Assembly (NCBI GenBank): GCA_032622095.1
Contig: CP136064.1
Coordinates: 274,249,614 to 274,313,613 of the forward strand
Origin: Siphonodentalium dalli
Taxonomy: Eukaryota; Mollusca; Scaphopoda; Gadilida; Siphonodentaliidae
Direction: 5' to 3'
DNA length: 64,000 nucleotides
Shown here: in pieces, positions 48,768-62,400 of the stretch
How the letters are laid out: each line of letters opens with the position of its first letter
Numbering within the stretch: the stretch's first letter is position 1
Notes under the pieces: generated by a model
Told to the model about the DNA's origin: nothing
Database searches by the model: none
Seen by the model: the letters and a program-made list of their open reading frames with translations, nothing else
Position numbers and translations under genes: made by a program

Positions 48768-50183
48768 CTGAAAAACAATGGTCTTTTTTAGAGATAATTC
48801 CTGTTCATCTGATCCTGCTTAAAATGTCGATGTTAATGTACCCAGCTAATTTAGCGTTGATAAAAAAAAGAAAAAGTTAACTTTAAATCCAAAATATGGC
48901 GACTTGGAGCCACAAATTGTACTTTATAATAATCGCTGGTTTCGCACGTATGTAATCCGGGCCGCGGCTTGGTTATCATAATCAGAATAATTCAATAAAA
49001 CGTGAAATACATTGATTAAGACTTTCTATGCCGCGAAAGGACTTATTATTCATCACTATTTATTCAGAATTCTTCTTCAGTATGAAACTATAAAGAGTAT
49101 TCCAGATATGGTAACATTAAAGGGCGTGTATTTGACATCTGCGTGAACAAATGAAGCTAGCTGGGAAATTAAAAGACCTCGTTAACTTTTTTCATGGTAT
49201 AAAATCTCTATTACACCAGTATGTCATGTAGATGTCGACCTATAATATTGTACCTGCAAAACATATATATACATGATATTGTGGGCCAACATCAGGCATG
49301 TCGATTTCCAAACAACTCATAATCTTCGGGGTTCTAATAATTTATCGATTAATCCTTTCTATACAGCATTGAGGTAAAAATTGGAATGATGTATTATTCA
49401 CCTCGAGGGATTTCGGGAAAAGTAAGCAGACAACATATAATATCAGTACAGGAGGAGTCCTATTTATTGGAGGAAAATGTTCAGATAATACGTTCTTGAA
49501 CTTATTATCTGAACATTTACTAAGTGACAACTACTCGTCAAAGAGTATTTATTATAGACAGGGTTACGTCACGTTTCGGAGATCAAAATAATCCAATCAG
49601 AATTATCCTATCAGGAACGGTTTCGAAAATAAAAAATAGGACATTCTAGAATTAACAATACGGTATTTTAGGATACGAATTTCCCTATAAAAAAACAGCG
49701 AAACATGGCATTTATATAGAAGTTACGGCATTTTGGAACAAATCAAATCCCCATTGCGAAGTCGAAAATAATTCATTCTTGGCCACGTTCCTCGAATTTC
49801 AGTGGTATTAGAAGAGTTTTGTTGAAACAACTGATTTAAAAAGGTATATATACTATCAATTAATAATGTTAATAAAGTGATACTGGAGTAGCGCCTTCAT
49901 ACGTCACATTTTATCCAGCATCATGTCGGCATTATTCGTGGATAAAATATAGGGGTGACTTGAGAAGAAGTTATGAGTGGTTGAGATGAACGTTCACATC
50001 AAACACTGATGGAAAAAGTAGACCTACCTTCAGTTTGTCCGCGATGAGACTGATGATGAGTCGCCAAGACACCCAGTATATATACCTCGAGTACGTGGTC
50101 ATTATACGTGGTGCCAATTCAATAAAGACTATTAATAAGTGCAGCATGGCTGTGTGTCCACACGTGACTATAACCCATCGCCA
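48768..50183. other. Upstream region or first intron of Mhc
   Basis: No coding exon is recognised. The part 49470-49560 is a member of the dispersed family and contains a hairpin (ATGTTCAGATAATACG facing TTATTATCTGAACAT). The transcription start and a non-coding exon of Mhc may lie here or further right. Candidate TATA-like runs are too common in this A+T-rich DNA to be convincing. Confidence 0.5.
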
Positions 50184-50475
50184 GACTGTTACCCCGTCGC
50201 GATTCAGCAGCATCTCCATCCAACCAAACGAGAGACTGGTTCGCCGTCGAGAAGTAACAGCATCTCTGATGAAATGAGAGACTGGTACCCCGCCGAGAAG
50301 TAACAGCATCGCTGAGCAAATGAGAGACTGGTACCCCGTCGAGAAGTAACAGCATCTCTGAGCAAATGAGAGACTGGTACCCCGCCGAGAAGTAACAGCA
50401 TCGCTGAGCAAATGAGAGACTGGTACCCCGTCGAGAAGTAACAGCATCTCTGAGCAAATGAGAGACTGGTATACA
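50184..50475. repeat. 46 bp minisatellite with a 92 bp higher-order unit
   Basis: Units of GAGAGACTGGTACCCCGTCG, AGAAGTAACAGCATCTCTGA and GCAAAT start at 50230, 50276, 50322, 50368, 50414 and 50460. Units alternate between CCCCGCCGAG..ATCGCTGAG and CCCCGTCGAG..ATCTCTGAG, so the real period of amplification was the 92 bp pair. Long open frames here (up to 222 codons on the minus strand) exist only because the unit lacks stops. Confidence 0.95.
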
Positions 50476-50791
50476 ATCGCGCGCTGCAGGAGCATCCCAT
50501 AGTGCTGGCTCAGACGACAGACTCTATCCAGAATACATGGTAGCCCGCAGAGCACTAAGAGCAGCACCCCATAGCATATACCTGGAACTAAACCCCCGTC
50601 GGGATATATATAGTATACAAGAAAAAAAGATGCAGGCATCAGATCGCCCGTGAACTATTTTACAAGATTTAATCACGTATATTTGGAAAGTATTATAAAT
50701 TTAATATATCTATTTATCACACGCGCAGAGACTTAAGAGCTTAGAGCAATTATATCGATGGCAACATCTGAACTTTAGTATTGTGTTAAAA

Positions 50792-53117
50792 TTCCAGTGC
50801 ATTTATGGGTTCACCTCAAGGCTCAAGCTAATTGCAACACAAAGTTTCTCATTGGGAATAAGTACATTAACCTATCACAAACAACATACTAAAAATAAAA
50901 AATAATCAAGAAAGGCGAAATTGATGAATGTGTGAATTTTGTGAAATAAATTTGTCAAAATTTGGTAAAATACTAAATTTATGGCTTTTCAAGAATGTTT
51001 ATAAAAAATATTATTTCACGAGGCCTTCCATTTGTATATCCAGTTTGTAGAGTAGAACATTCTGAACACAGAACAGAAAATCTTTCCCATATACGTTCCG
51101 TATTTGTCGAGTTATTTGCCTCCAAAATTGGGAGCTTATCTAATTTCAGAGTCTCAATTTCTCAAAATTCCATTTTTCTGGAAACTGACTCCAAATTTGA
51201 ATATCGGAAAAATTATTTTGTTATTTCGGGATTGTTCTATATAACATGCCCATAAAGTTCTAAATATTACGGTGGCTGGTTTAGGACATGGGAAATTTGT
51301 TTTATATCGTGGCCACGAAATACTAATTCGTCGCCACGAAATACTAATTCGTGGCCACGAAATAACTAATCGTGATATACGATCGTCAGCCCCATTGTTG
51401 TAATGGAAGCGGATATAAATGATCTGGTTGTAGTTGTCCACCATCTTGGCATGATCCACGGCGATGTGAGATGAAGGGTGTTGTATGGTGGCCCGTAAAA
51501 CAAATTAAGTAATCACCCCTTTCACCAACACGATCCAAAGTCGCCGCCGTCCAGGGGGGTGGGGTCACAAAGGGCACCCACGACATGCAGTATATCTTGG
51601 GGGCCACACAACAACACACATTATACCACATCAAACGGTTAAGGGGCCGATAAATTTTATAGGTCCCATATTTGAACCCATCTGGGACGGCCATTTTGGA
51701 TCGCGGAGGGTGAAAGCGGGTGAATATTTAGTTTGTCTCAGGGGTTACATTACAACACACTTTATTCGACCTAAAATGTGGGGGGTTGCAAGGGTACCAT
51801 ATATGGACCCCTCTGATCAGTTATCATTTTCGCTCGAGGTGGGTTGAAGGTATGAAAATGTAGCTTGCTTTGCGAGCCACCGTACAATACCCTTTATTTG
51901 ATCTATATTAGTCAATTAGTTATTTCGTGGCCACGAATTAGTTATTTCGTTGCCACGAATTAGTTATTTCGAAAACAAAAAATTCCCATGTCCTAAACCA
52001 GCCACCGTAAAATATACTTCCACTAAAGTACTAAAGTTGTTATTATAAAACAATAATCTGCACAAACTGGAATAAAACAACTTTTGTCTGCAATGACTAG
52101 AATATGGTGACAAGGTCATAGCATTTTGTGATTACACCTACCCCATTATCAACGTTCAAATTTGGAGTCAGTTTCTATAAAAATAATGTGAAATATGTTG
52201 ATTGGCTTAATCAATCTAATCCTATTTATTTTCAAACATAAGTGTTTTAGGAGTGTTCAAATGATTTTGCACATTAAACACCAATTGTGTTAATTGGTTT
52301 TACTATTTGTGCACAACAATAGCTTTTAAAATGGACAAAAACACACAGAAACAGTCTCAACATGTCATTTTTTGGAACATAGTCAATACTAAGGATTCAT
52401 AGGGCCATAAGTTGTTTTGGCACAAATGTGTTTAGCAATTCCAACACAGTGTATTTAACCTAGGATACTTAAGAGGTTTTTAGAAATACAGGGCAAATGG
52501 ATATCAATTTATTGAGTTGTATGACTTCAAATATGGTATTTCATCATGCCAGGTCTGTATCACAAGGCAAATTTGGCTATACAATGGAACACTCATTTTG
52601 TTTAACAACATATTTGTCTTCTCGATCATAGATGCACAAAGTAATAATTTTTGGGCACAATCTAGTGAGCAAATTAATACAACGGCAAGATATCATTTCA
52701 TTTTTATCTAGTTTTTGAAATACTAGACCATCAAAATGTATATGGATTTTAGCTAATTCTTAGAAATTGAGGCTCCGCAATTGGACAAACTCCCAATTTT
52801 GGAGGCACATATTTCGAAAAATACTCTCAACGTAATAGAAAATGTTTGCTGCTCAGAATTGTGTACTCTACAAAATGAATATATAACTTGAAGGACTTGT
52901 GAAATGGAGTTTTTATAAACATCCTTGAAAAGGCATAAACTGAGTATTTTACCAACTTTTGTCAAATTTATTTCAAAAACTTTATCAATTTCGCATTTCT
53001 TGATCCTTTTTTATTTTTTGTATGTTGTTTATAATGGGTTAATTGACTTATTCCCGCAAAGAAACATTTTGCAATTAGTTTGAGGTTTGCCACTATTTTC
53101 TCATAACTGCACTGGAT
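50792..53117. mobile_element. Long inverted-repeat structure (~2.3 kb) with a nested element
   Basis: The left arm, 50792-51200, pairs with 52750-53117: ATTCCAGTGCATTTATGG faces CTGCACTGGAT, GAATAAGTACATTAACC faces GGGTTAATTGACTTATTC, and CTCCAAAATTGGGAGC faces CTCCCAATTTTGGAGG. The inner end of the left arm (GAAACTGACTCCAAATTTGA) matches TTTGGAGTCAGTTTC at 52160 beyond a ~560 bp insertion. The middle holds the element 51269-52008. Both arms keep a similar open frame (CASKIGSLSN-like in each), so they may derive from one short coding fragment. The family is unknown. Confidence 0.7.
51269..52008. mobile_element. Inverted-repeat element with ACGGTGGCTGG termini
   Basis: It starts ACGGTGGCTGGTTTAGGACA and ends TGTCCTAAACCAGCCACCGT, an inverted repeat of at least 24 bp. 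Inside each end are direct copies of CGTGGCCACGAA with TACTAATT or TAGTTATT, itself partly palindromic. The core contains ATGGCCGCC-like words seen in other repeats here. There is no coding frame of note. Confidence 0.85.
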
Positions 53118-53639
53118 TATAATTATAGTATAATTATGATATTCAATTTGTGTTGGGTGATTTTGTGTTGACAGTGAGATAAATATGGATGATAAGGGTG
53201 GTTGAAACAATTTTGATCTAATGAAAGATTTTTATTGTAGTGAGCGCCAAAGGAATTAATGATACAAATCAACGAATGCTGCCGATGGCAATGTTTTTTA
53301 TCTAAACATTAAAATTCGATAGCTCCCATATAGAGATGATAATGTTGCAAATATTTCGAATAATCCGCTCATAAATGACGGCTGCAGTTTCAATGAAATC
53401 ATATGTAGAAATTTAAGATAGCCAAATTGATGGCGGTCATGTTTTTTAAACAATAAATCAGTTTAACCGGATGAAAGATGTAATATGTAGAGCGTCCATA
53501 TGTGGTGTTAACCGGTCGGAAATGTCCAACAATTAAAACTTGCTGCATATGTTGGAAGATTTCAACCCAAGCGGAGGGGTGATACTTAAACTTGGAAATT
53601 TCGGTCTGGGTCAAAGGGCATGCAGTTAAGAGACCAGTC
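53118..53639. other. Non-coding A+T-rich stretch
   Basis: I see no gene or structured element. An 84-codon minus-strand frame (53399-53653) has no recognisable family. Confidence 0.4.
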
Positions 53640-54185
53640 ATGATATCATACACATGAACTGTTCAAATAGACCCGACAGTGTCCCATGCAATATAAGTAC
53701 CCGGTCCACACCACCAACCCCATCTGAGAGGTCCATGTGACCTGCCTTGGAATATACACATGACCCGAGTGTATCCCATGCAATATAAGTACGTACACCC
53801 AACCCCATGTCGCCACGTCCATACGTTTGACCAGTTTGAGAGCATGTGCATGTCATTTTCAAACATACCCGATAGTGTCCCAGATAATATGAGTGTTCGT
53901 GCACATCAACCACCTGTCGCCGCGTCCCTGTTACCAGCTTTGATAACGTGCACATGAAATGTCCAAATAGACCGACATTGTGCCATGCAATATAATCACG
54001 TACATCCCAACCCGCTATCGCCGCGTCCCTACACACGACAAGTCTTGAGAAAATGCATATATAGTGTTCACCGCGTACTTACATGAAAACGTGCACGTTA
54101 CGTGTTCAAACAGACACGACGGTGTCTCCGTGCACTATAAGTACACACACCCAACCACATATATCGTCACGTCCCAACAAGGCTG
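53640..54185. repeat. Degenerate ~110 bp tandem repeat, about five units
   Basis: Units share CACATGAACTGTTCAAATAG, CCCGACAGTGTCCCATGCAA, TATAAGTAC and CCAACCCCATGTCGCCACGT in that order, with substantial drift. The longest frames across it shift phase from unit to unit. Confidence 0.75.
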
Positions 54186-55599
54186 AGTGTACATTAAAAT
54201 TAACTTCCACACAAGAAATGGCGTGCATGGGTTTTCATGAGACACAATATATATATATATATTGCGACAATATTGAAATTCTGGAAAGTTATGGGTTAAT
54301 AGCGACACTTCAACGCGGCCGCGGCCGCAGCCCCGTCCATGCGTGGGCGGGTTTTCATGTGAACCCATATCAATGTTTTGGCCACTAAAATCACCCAAGA
54401 CGGTACTGGCTGGTTTGCTTGATCGCAAAACATATCGTGATGTCAGCATTTCGAGTGTTAATTGCCTGCCATGGCTTTGTTGGGCAATTCCCACTTGATT
54501 CTATTGGGAATGTAATCGATGGTGGTTCCGCTACATACATGTGTGGAGTTATTAGTGCAACATTGATGCTTCATATTAAATGATTACTAGGAAATTTCCA
54601 TGAATCAAGATATGTTCACCATTGAATTATAGGCGTCCATTTTTGTCTATATTTAGTTTCTGTGTAGACCCAGTAAAATAGGCTGTGTCTGAGTTATGAG
54701 TCCAACTCATTTGAATATAATTATGGCATGCAGCCTTAACCAGTTAATGACTGGATAAGCATTGATGTGTAGTTTCATTTCTTTGAGAACAAGGAAATAC
54801 TCATCGATCAGAATCCAGATATTTAAACAAATTAACTGCATGAGAACAACATTAAGCACATAATGTCATTATTCTGCCACATGCATCTCGTTGGTAATAA
54901 CTGCACGAGGTTAACAAATAGCACATAGGCTTGTCATGCGCCTTGGAACCCAAAATAATATTAAACAATTATATAAATCGGAATGGGGTTTGAGAACGAT
55001 TACGGATTATGCAAGTCTCACAACTACAGCAACATAAGTTTTATAAACCTACATTTCAAGGCATTAAATATCAGGTTTTCGAAAACAAAACAGACAGAAC
55101 AGAAGATGAATGTTTACGATTTCTTCTGATTAAAAATAAACATTTTCAGGAGATTCTGACATGTGAAACTCAATTGTTGAGCCATCTAGGTGATAATATT
55201 CAATTCATTTTTCCATGTCTCTCTCAATCTGTGATCCCGAAGAACGTGATACTAACACAAATTACGTTGTGCGGATCATAGCAAAGTCTAAAAATGTAGT
55301 CTGTGTGGGTTCTCTCGATCGAGTCGGTTCTCTCTACTAATATTTTGAAGGATAACTGGTTCAAACTGGTCATGACAGGAACATGACAAAGACAACACAA
55401 CGAAATATGCATTAAGTTGATATTTGCACAACTTTTCATCAATTTCATTGAATTCCACTGCCTTCCTGCATATGCCTTAATGTTAGAGCGGCTAAGTGTC
55501 AACATTAATATTAACAGAATCGTTCACTTTGTGATGCAAACAGGATATTTGGCATGCATGTTCAATGTGAAGACTGAACATTTTATTCTGACAAACCAA
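54186..55599. other. Non-coding stretch
   Basis: No gene is assigned. The palindromic CGCGGCCGCGGCCGC word near 54315 and a short (TA)n at 54245 are the only features. A 90-codon plus-strand frame (55009-55281) resembles nothing I know. Confidence 0.4.
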
Positions 55600-58100
55600 T
55601 CATAATGGTTGACAGATTCAAATTGACTGCCACATTTTAAAAATGGCCGCCGTGTTCAGCTTGACTCAACGTATACGACGAAGGTGCATGACTATATTCC
55701 TTATTCGAAAATCTTATATTTCGTTCAATTAAATGGTGCATGATGTAAAGTAGGCCACAGGACACTCTTTGCATATACCCGCCCAGATTCAAAATGTCCG
55801 CCGTCCAGAGGAGTCCAATTAGGGGACACATGCAATTCCTTATTCCTTTGATCGATTTAGATCAAATAAAGGGTGTTGTAGGGTTGCACTATTTCCACAC
55901 AACAGACCTGATCCAAAATAGGAAACCCATGACATTTCTTGGCCCCTTGACTAATTTGGATCGAGTGGGATGTGTGGGGCGGATGTTTAGAGTGTCTTGG
56001 TGGTATTATGCAACACCATTTGTTTAACTTAATCCTGGTTCGATTCACTAAGTAAACACTCTCTTTACTTGAAAATACACTTCCTGCAGCTTATACATAT
56101 GTATATGCATACCACGGTAGTCTATTACATCATTAACTAAGTGATTATATGAGACTAATGCTCCAAATTGTCAATCCCTATCGGTATATTTTTCAGCTAT
56201 TTTACGGAAGAATACCACATGTATATATTATACTCATATCAGTGTTTCGTCTTCCGAATGGGTTTCATTGTATAGGTTCCTCCAATATCAAAGTAACTAT
56301 ATTTATATGACGTGATCTTCATTGATTACATATTGATCATTACACGTTAATTGTGATCTAAAGTTCATCTTTCGGTAAAACGGTACTCCTCCCTCTGTTG
56401 ATTCAGGGAAGTTTAATTAATTCATGAGATCCATAATTTTGCGTGATTTTGTCCTGATGTTATGGTTCCAATACACAAAATAATCAAAAGAAATTACTCC
56501 TGATCCAGGGGTAATGTAAACAAAATAATAGGAAGGTATATGTCGCTATATTGCATCTGGCATTTTCGGGGACCCTTCCCCCCAAGCCTACAAAAAAAAC
56601 AATATTTTTTTTACTTCCAATTTGTTTTATACCAACTTCCAAATTCCATAATGTTGGTATAAAACCCTGCTGATATCACTCATGTGACTGGTAAATTATC
56701 TCCTTTAGTTTAATTGACAGTTTAACCTGTTTCAGAAGCTGATATAATTGAAAAATAGTTAATACAGGCAAATACGAATATCTTTTCCAAATACTGGTAG
56801 TCCGGGCGCTAATAGGGGTACCCTTGCACCCCCTGGGACGTAACTTGACCCCATTCATTTTGTTCCTTATTATGTCCTTCAACTTTTAAGCAATGTTTAC
56901 AAGAAAAAAAAGTGGCCGTGTAGTTTCCAGACAATATGGCGTCCATCATGGCCAACGTTTTTCAGACTAGGCCCTAAGTCAGTTTGATGCAAATTATATC
57001 GGGAAAATCAAGAAAAAAGTAAGAAAATATATATTTTCGTGAAGTTAAGATATTATTCCACTTTTATAGCGCAAAATTGAAACTCCACATCCAAGATGAC
57101 TACCAATATGGTCGCCGGAAGTTGAAAATATGACGTTTTTTCACTAATATATTCTAGATCAGTTTATGCTGTTTGGTACTGGTTGAGAAATGTGACTTTA
57201 TTTTGTATTTTTTATATTAACCGATCATTGGAGCAATGAAATGTGCAATTATTGGGGTCCTATCCCCATCCGATCCCTATACAAAATCGATGTTACAGAA
57301 CGCGGTATAAAATTTCACAAAAAATCACAATTGGGATTCTAGTCATATTTCAACAAGAAATGAACAGAACTGTGATATGTAAGTGAGACATATCATTACC
57401 TATGAATATTCCAACACATTGGAACCAATATTGTTACTTTGGCTCAAAATGGCTGCCAAAATATGGAAACTGGTAGATATTGGTCCAGCATGTCCTGCAA
57501 TCGCTTACAAGTTGTTGTTGATTAATACAATGGGTTATTCTGCCGTATATACATTGAATACTAAGATGTCTGATGTACCACGGTTAATTGTCACTATTGT
57601 CACCACTGACATTACCAGAAATATTGGATTTTTCTCTCACAAACTTCACATAAATATCGGCAAAAATTAACTTTTCAGGTTTTGACTATTTGTTCAAGTA
57701 AAATGTAACTATCTTTATTATGAAAGGTGTTTATTGTTTTGGTATATCTTAAATGTGTCACACTAAGGTGTTTATAGACCAAATTGCACAAGATGGCTTC
57801 CAAAATGGCAACCAAATTTGGTACAAAGTTGATTTTTACATATATCCCGAGCATTATTCTCTGCGGTTTCCGAAAAGGTAGCAAATTGTGACTCGCTTGG
57901 TTATTATACGTATAACTGACAACTACATGTTCTATTCTGGTTGTCCCAGTTCCGTATGAGGCATGACAAATTCAATTTAAAGTTGCAGTATGGAATTTTG
58001 CCGAGAACCTGTTTTGTGGTTCTGGCCATATTATTGAAAGGAAATGGGCAAAGCTTTCAGACGAAACTTAGATAAACCATAATCTGTGGCTATTCTGGCC
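55600..58100. repeat. Dispersed repeats carrying AAAATGGC(C/G)GCC words
   Basis: AAAATGGCCGCC, AAAATGTCCGCC, AAGATGACTACC, AAAATGGCTGCC and AAGATGGCTTCCAAAATGGC recur at about 55641, 55790, 57090, 57447 and 57792. Related text is at 51540-51700 and 27820-27990. Phrases such as ATCAAATAAAGGGTGTTGTA also recur. I read this as a family of non-coding repeats whose unit contains that motif, not as Kozak or start sites. Confidence 0.55.
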
Positions 58101-58129
58101 CATTAGGATCAAAATGGATCAACTGGATA

Positions 58130-59396
58130 CAAGGTGGATGCCAAAATGGCGGCCAGTGAGTTACTGTATGATCATAGGTGAAGCGAATAGGTATACAGGG
58201 AGTTGTTGTTTGGTCATGAATGATGTCAATATGTATACAAGGAGTGACTATATGGTTATCAGTGGGTTTCCATGGTGACATGCATAGGTATGCGATGAGT
58301 GGTCATGGTCACGTGTGATGTGAATCGGTATGCATGACCGTAGAGTGACCGTATGGTGGTTGGTTGTGTGTATCCAGTACCCGATGGCTGTATGGCCATT
58401 GGTGTGGTGTATGTATATAACGAGAGTAGCTACAGGGTCATTTGTGTGTTGTTTATGTATATATGGAGTGACTGTAAGGTCATGTGTGGGATGTAATTGA
58501 CATGTTTACCATGTGGCTGTATTGTGACACGTTGTTGTATATGTATACGTGTTATTTATGTATGATCATGGCTGGGGTGAATATTTATACAGGGCGTGGC
58601 TGTATGGTCAAGTGTAAGAGTGTATACCCTGGTGTTCCTGCTTGGAGATTCGTGGCTGGATGGTCGTGTGTATGTTGTATGGGTATACACAAGTGTGGCT
58701 GTGTGGCCATGGGTGAGGGGTATGCGTATAAAGCGAGTGGCTATATGGCCATGGATGAGGTGCATATGTATACATGTAGTGACTCTGCGGTCATGGCTGG
58801 GGTGTATTATAATATAATTAGTGGCTATTTGGCTATGGTGTGACGAATAGGTATACAGGGAGTGACTTATGACCAATGGTGTGGTGAAGATGTACAGAAG
58901 AATTGACTGTATGTTCATGGATGAATGTTTTAATAGGTACACATGGGGTGACTATATGGTCAAAGGTCAGGTGTAGGAGTATACCTGGTGTCATGGTGAA
59001 GGTATGTTTATGAAGCGTGTTGCTATATGCACCATTGGCTAGGTTCATATGCATACCTGGAGTAACTATATGGTCATTGTGTTGGTGTTTATGTATATCT
59101 TGAATGTCTATTGACCATGGTGTTGATAATAGGCATACAGGGGTGACCGTATGACCAATGGTGATGTGAATGGGTATACAATGATTGACTTATGATCATG
59201 AATTTGGTGATTATGTATACAGGGAGTGACCATGTGGTCACTGGTCATGTGTAGGGGTATACCCGGTGTGCATGCATTGTGACTCGTGGGTGTACGGTCA
59301 TTTGTGGTGTGTACGGGTATAACCAAGTACGGTTGTCTGGTCATGGATCAGGTGTATGTGTATAAAGTGGGTGACTATATTGTCCTTTGTGTGGTG
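58130..59396. repeat. Degenerate GTATACAGGGAGTGACTATATGGTCAT minisatellite
   Basis: About 1.3 kb of units of roughly 50-60 bp carrying GTGTATACAGGGAGTGACTA, TATGGTCATGTGTGATGTG or close variants. Around twenty units, with heavy drift. It ends at the (TA)n tract that bounds the direct repeat. Confidence 0.85.
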
Positions 59397-59398
59397 TT

Positions 59399-59399
<1 letters not shown>

Positions 59400-59456
<57 letters not shown>
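59400..59456. repeat. (TA)n microsatellite at the edge of the right direct repeat
   Basis: An uninterrupted TA run corresponding to 240-296. Everything to the right matches the left copy and nothing to the left does. Confidence 0.95.
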
Positions 59457-59457
<1 letters not shown>

Positions 59458-59458
<1 letters not shown>

Positions 59459-62400
59459 AGTGTGACTGTGTGATAATGGGTGGCTATCGCTTTCCACGTG
59501 TGACGTTTTATCAATTATGCATAAACACCATCAAGATGGAAATCTCTCTGACATGAACTCTCTATTGATTAACATATCCTTGAGTTATTGTTGAAAGCGA
59601 TAGCAATGGGACCATTATTAGCTCCCGGACTATGGCGGATAGGCAAGTCTACCATCTACATGCATTGGAGTTTCTAGGTCAGTGTGTGATGAGAGTGTCC
59701 CATCTCTTCCTGGGTAATCAAATTCCATACTGCTAAATGGATGACGCATCGATGTAGTGAACAAATAAAGTAACCCATAAGAAGCTGATAATTTCACATA
59801 AAACACTATTACAAGGCATATTCATCTAATTTTACAAAAACAACTTACACACATCCCAGCATATCCCCTGCCAACCAGTGCGATATATTTCCCTGCAAGC
59901 TATTACATGTGTTTTGGCTATTTATTTTTTGTTGCTATTGTAATATATTTTAAGCTGGTAACATCTCAGGACAGTGAACTCAATCTTGACTTTCGAGTCA
60001 CTGTTGTCATTTTGTAGGTATTTTCATTACATTTAAGTTTTGCCAAAATTTTCATGGCATTTCAAAATGGATTTTCTCAAAATCTGTCAGGAATTTCTTT
60101 GTGAAATTGGGTGCAAGCCATTATTGTGACACAATATTGTAGATCCATTTAACTATTAGCAAGTTTGCGATAGCCATCCGACGGGAAAGGGTACTGGTAC
60201 ATCGGTGAACATTGTCACGGTCACTTGGGTACTTTCAATGCAGCACATAAAGCAATAGCGATTTGGAACGGGTAGATGTGTCCCAACAAAAATCCCAATT
60301 CTTGAGATAAATATTCCCTTGCCCTGACCCTTCGATCTGTTGAAAGATTCCAAACCAATGTTTACTTAATATAACTAAATATTCCCCAACTAAAATAAGG
60401 GATAAATTCGATCTTATATCTGACTGAAAGTACATGTAGGACATTATTAGATCCTGAGTCTAAAACAATACATTTTACACCGACGATTTGTTGAAAAATT
60501 TAACTATAACGTAATTGTATATTTGAGCTATCATAATCTATTTTCTAAGTCTGAAAATTCCAACCGATTTGTAGTCAACACTCGATCGGTCTATGACTTG
60601 TAGAATCCAATTGTTGAAAATGTTTCAAGATGAGTGAAAGAAAAGCACCAACCCCTTCCAACTACCGCCTCGTCCTTGGTGAAAGCAACTGATTATCCTG
60701 AGGCCCATCTAATCTAAATAAAAATTCCAACAATCCATAACGGTAAGTATAAGATGGTCAATAGAGTGAATGTGAATAACAATCTATCTACATCATAATA
60801 TCTTTTTTGTTGCAGTTGGCTCACCATACATTACCAGTCGATATTGTCCATTTTAACATAGCCCAGATCATTCTATAGTCTAAATATCGTTTCAGTTATT
60901 GTGGGAACCTTTCTTTTGTCTGCTCCTTGGGGCATCTGTCATTTTGCAAGTACTCTGTACTCAAAACAAAATGTAGCCAAGCAAATATTTTCAAATTCTT
61001 TGACTTTGGGTCGTTCTTTATATTTGTCAGGCGGATAATCATCTAGATATTTGTAGTGTTCTCATTGGTGTATCTAATTGGCAGCCTCATTCTGGCTGAA
61101 TTCTCATTGTGCCATTTGCACTTATTGCCTTTTTCATATTCTTTCTTTGTTTGACTCAGCAGAGTATTCACGTCATAACATGTAAACCTGTACAATTATC
61201 AGTACAAAACAGGTATGAAGGACCCATTTGGAGCCTAATAGATTATCTCTCATTGATTTGTATATCGGACAGACAGGCAGGCGGATAGACAGACATTCAT
61301 AAATATAGATATAGATCCCTTGTTCAATAGTTTGGGTGGGTGACGGAATTTGAGGCACTCCATGTGCCGTCGATAGCAGATAATATGATATTGTGTGGAA
61401 ATATTTATTTACAAATAAATTAGAAATAGCTGGGTTATTAATCCTCGTGTTCTTGGATAGGTCCGACATCCTCTTATTCTGCAATTCTGCCTCCATATGG
61501 CTTCATCCGTCGGTAAGTCTTGTTGTAAAGTTCGTTTCGGGTCAGCATTTGTCACAAGTAAAACGGGTCACATGCGTCGTCGTGGATTTCACTGGAACAA
61601 ACAGGGAAACGTTACTCATAATATAATAATATGTATCACAACACACCCAACACAACACACTACCCACAATACACATCACACCCAATACATGGCAGTTGCA
61701 ATTGACAATAGCAAATACAGGTGAAAGAATATACATATATATGATGTGAGATTCAACCAATCATTGGCTTCAGTCATAGAAATATTGAGTTCTCCGAACG
61801 AGTAATATAAATCTACCAGGTTCGTTCATATAACTCGAGGTGTTTCTCTTGTATGTAGTGATCAATAATTGCAGTACAACATTTAATTCCAGGTAATTGT
61901 TTACTTATTGAGCGCCGAAAACAGTCCAAACATATCCCCGTAGAGAAAATTACAGGAAATTCCTCGGAATTTCAATTTTTTACACAAAATCCTATTGAAA
62001 TCCCGGAAATATCCCAGTTACAAATTAGATATAAATTAAGATATTCAGGATTGAATAACTGAATTTGGATGATATTCGGGAGTGACTAACTGTGAATTGA
62101 ATATATATACTGTCGTGTAATACCGAAAAACTCCTGTCACCTCACTGGTATTCATATTCAAAATATTTACGAAATACTCCTACTGTTAGTTTTGCACCCG
62201 ACAATCTACCGTGCATAATCGATCATTTTTTTTATAATTTTTTCTTACATTCTTTAACAATTTTATCACTTTTTCTTACATGTACATTCTTTAACAATTT
62301 AAAAAAAAAATTTATCATCATTTCTAATTTTCTTATCGTGGAAAAATTAGCTTCCAAACAAATTTCTCTTCCACTATTATCCAATGATATTCCCACCTAT

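Noticed and set aside
8524-48705. Mutually exclusive alternative exons of Drosophila type for the relay, converter or nucleotide-site exons
   Set aside because: Each of these exons occurs once. The only second versions found (exons 2, 3, 31, 32) are partial or decayed.
50576-50620. TATATATA motif with a following CAG|GTATAT as promoter and first exon of Mhc
   Set aside because: The donor-like site lies closer to the TATA run than a start site would allow, and such runs are common throughout this window.
49971-50639. 222-codon minus-strand open frame
   Set aside because: Most of it runs through the 46 bp minisatellite, where several phases are open because the unit lacks stops. No domain is visible.
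55009-55281. 90-codon plus-strand open frame upstream of Mhc
   Set aside because: It resembles no family I know, shows no splice context or supporting structure, and is within the length expected by chance here.
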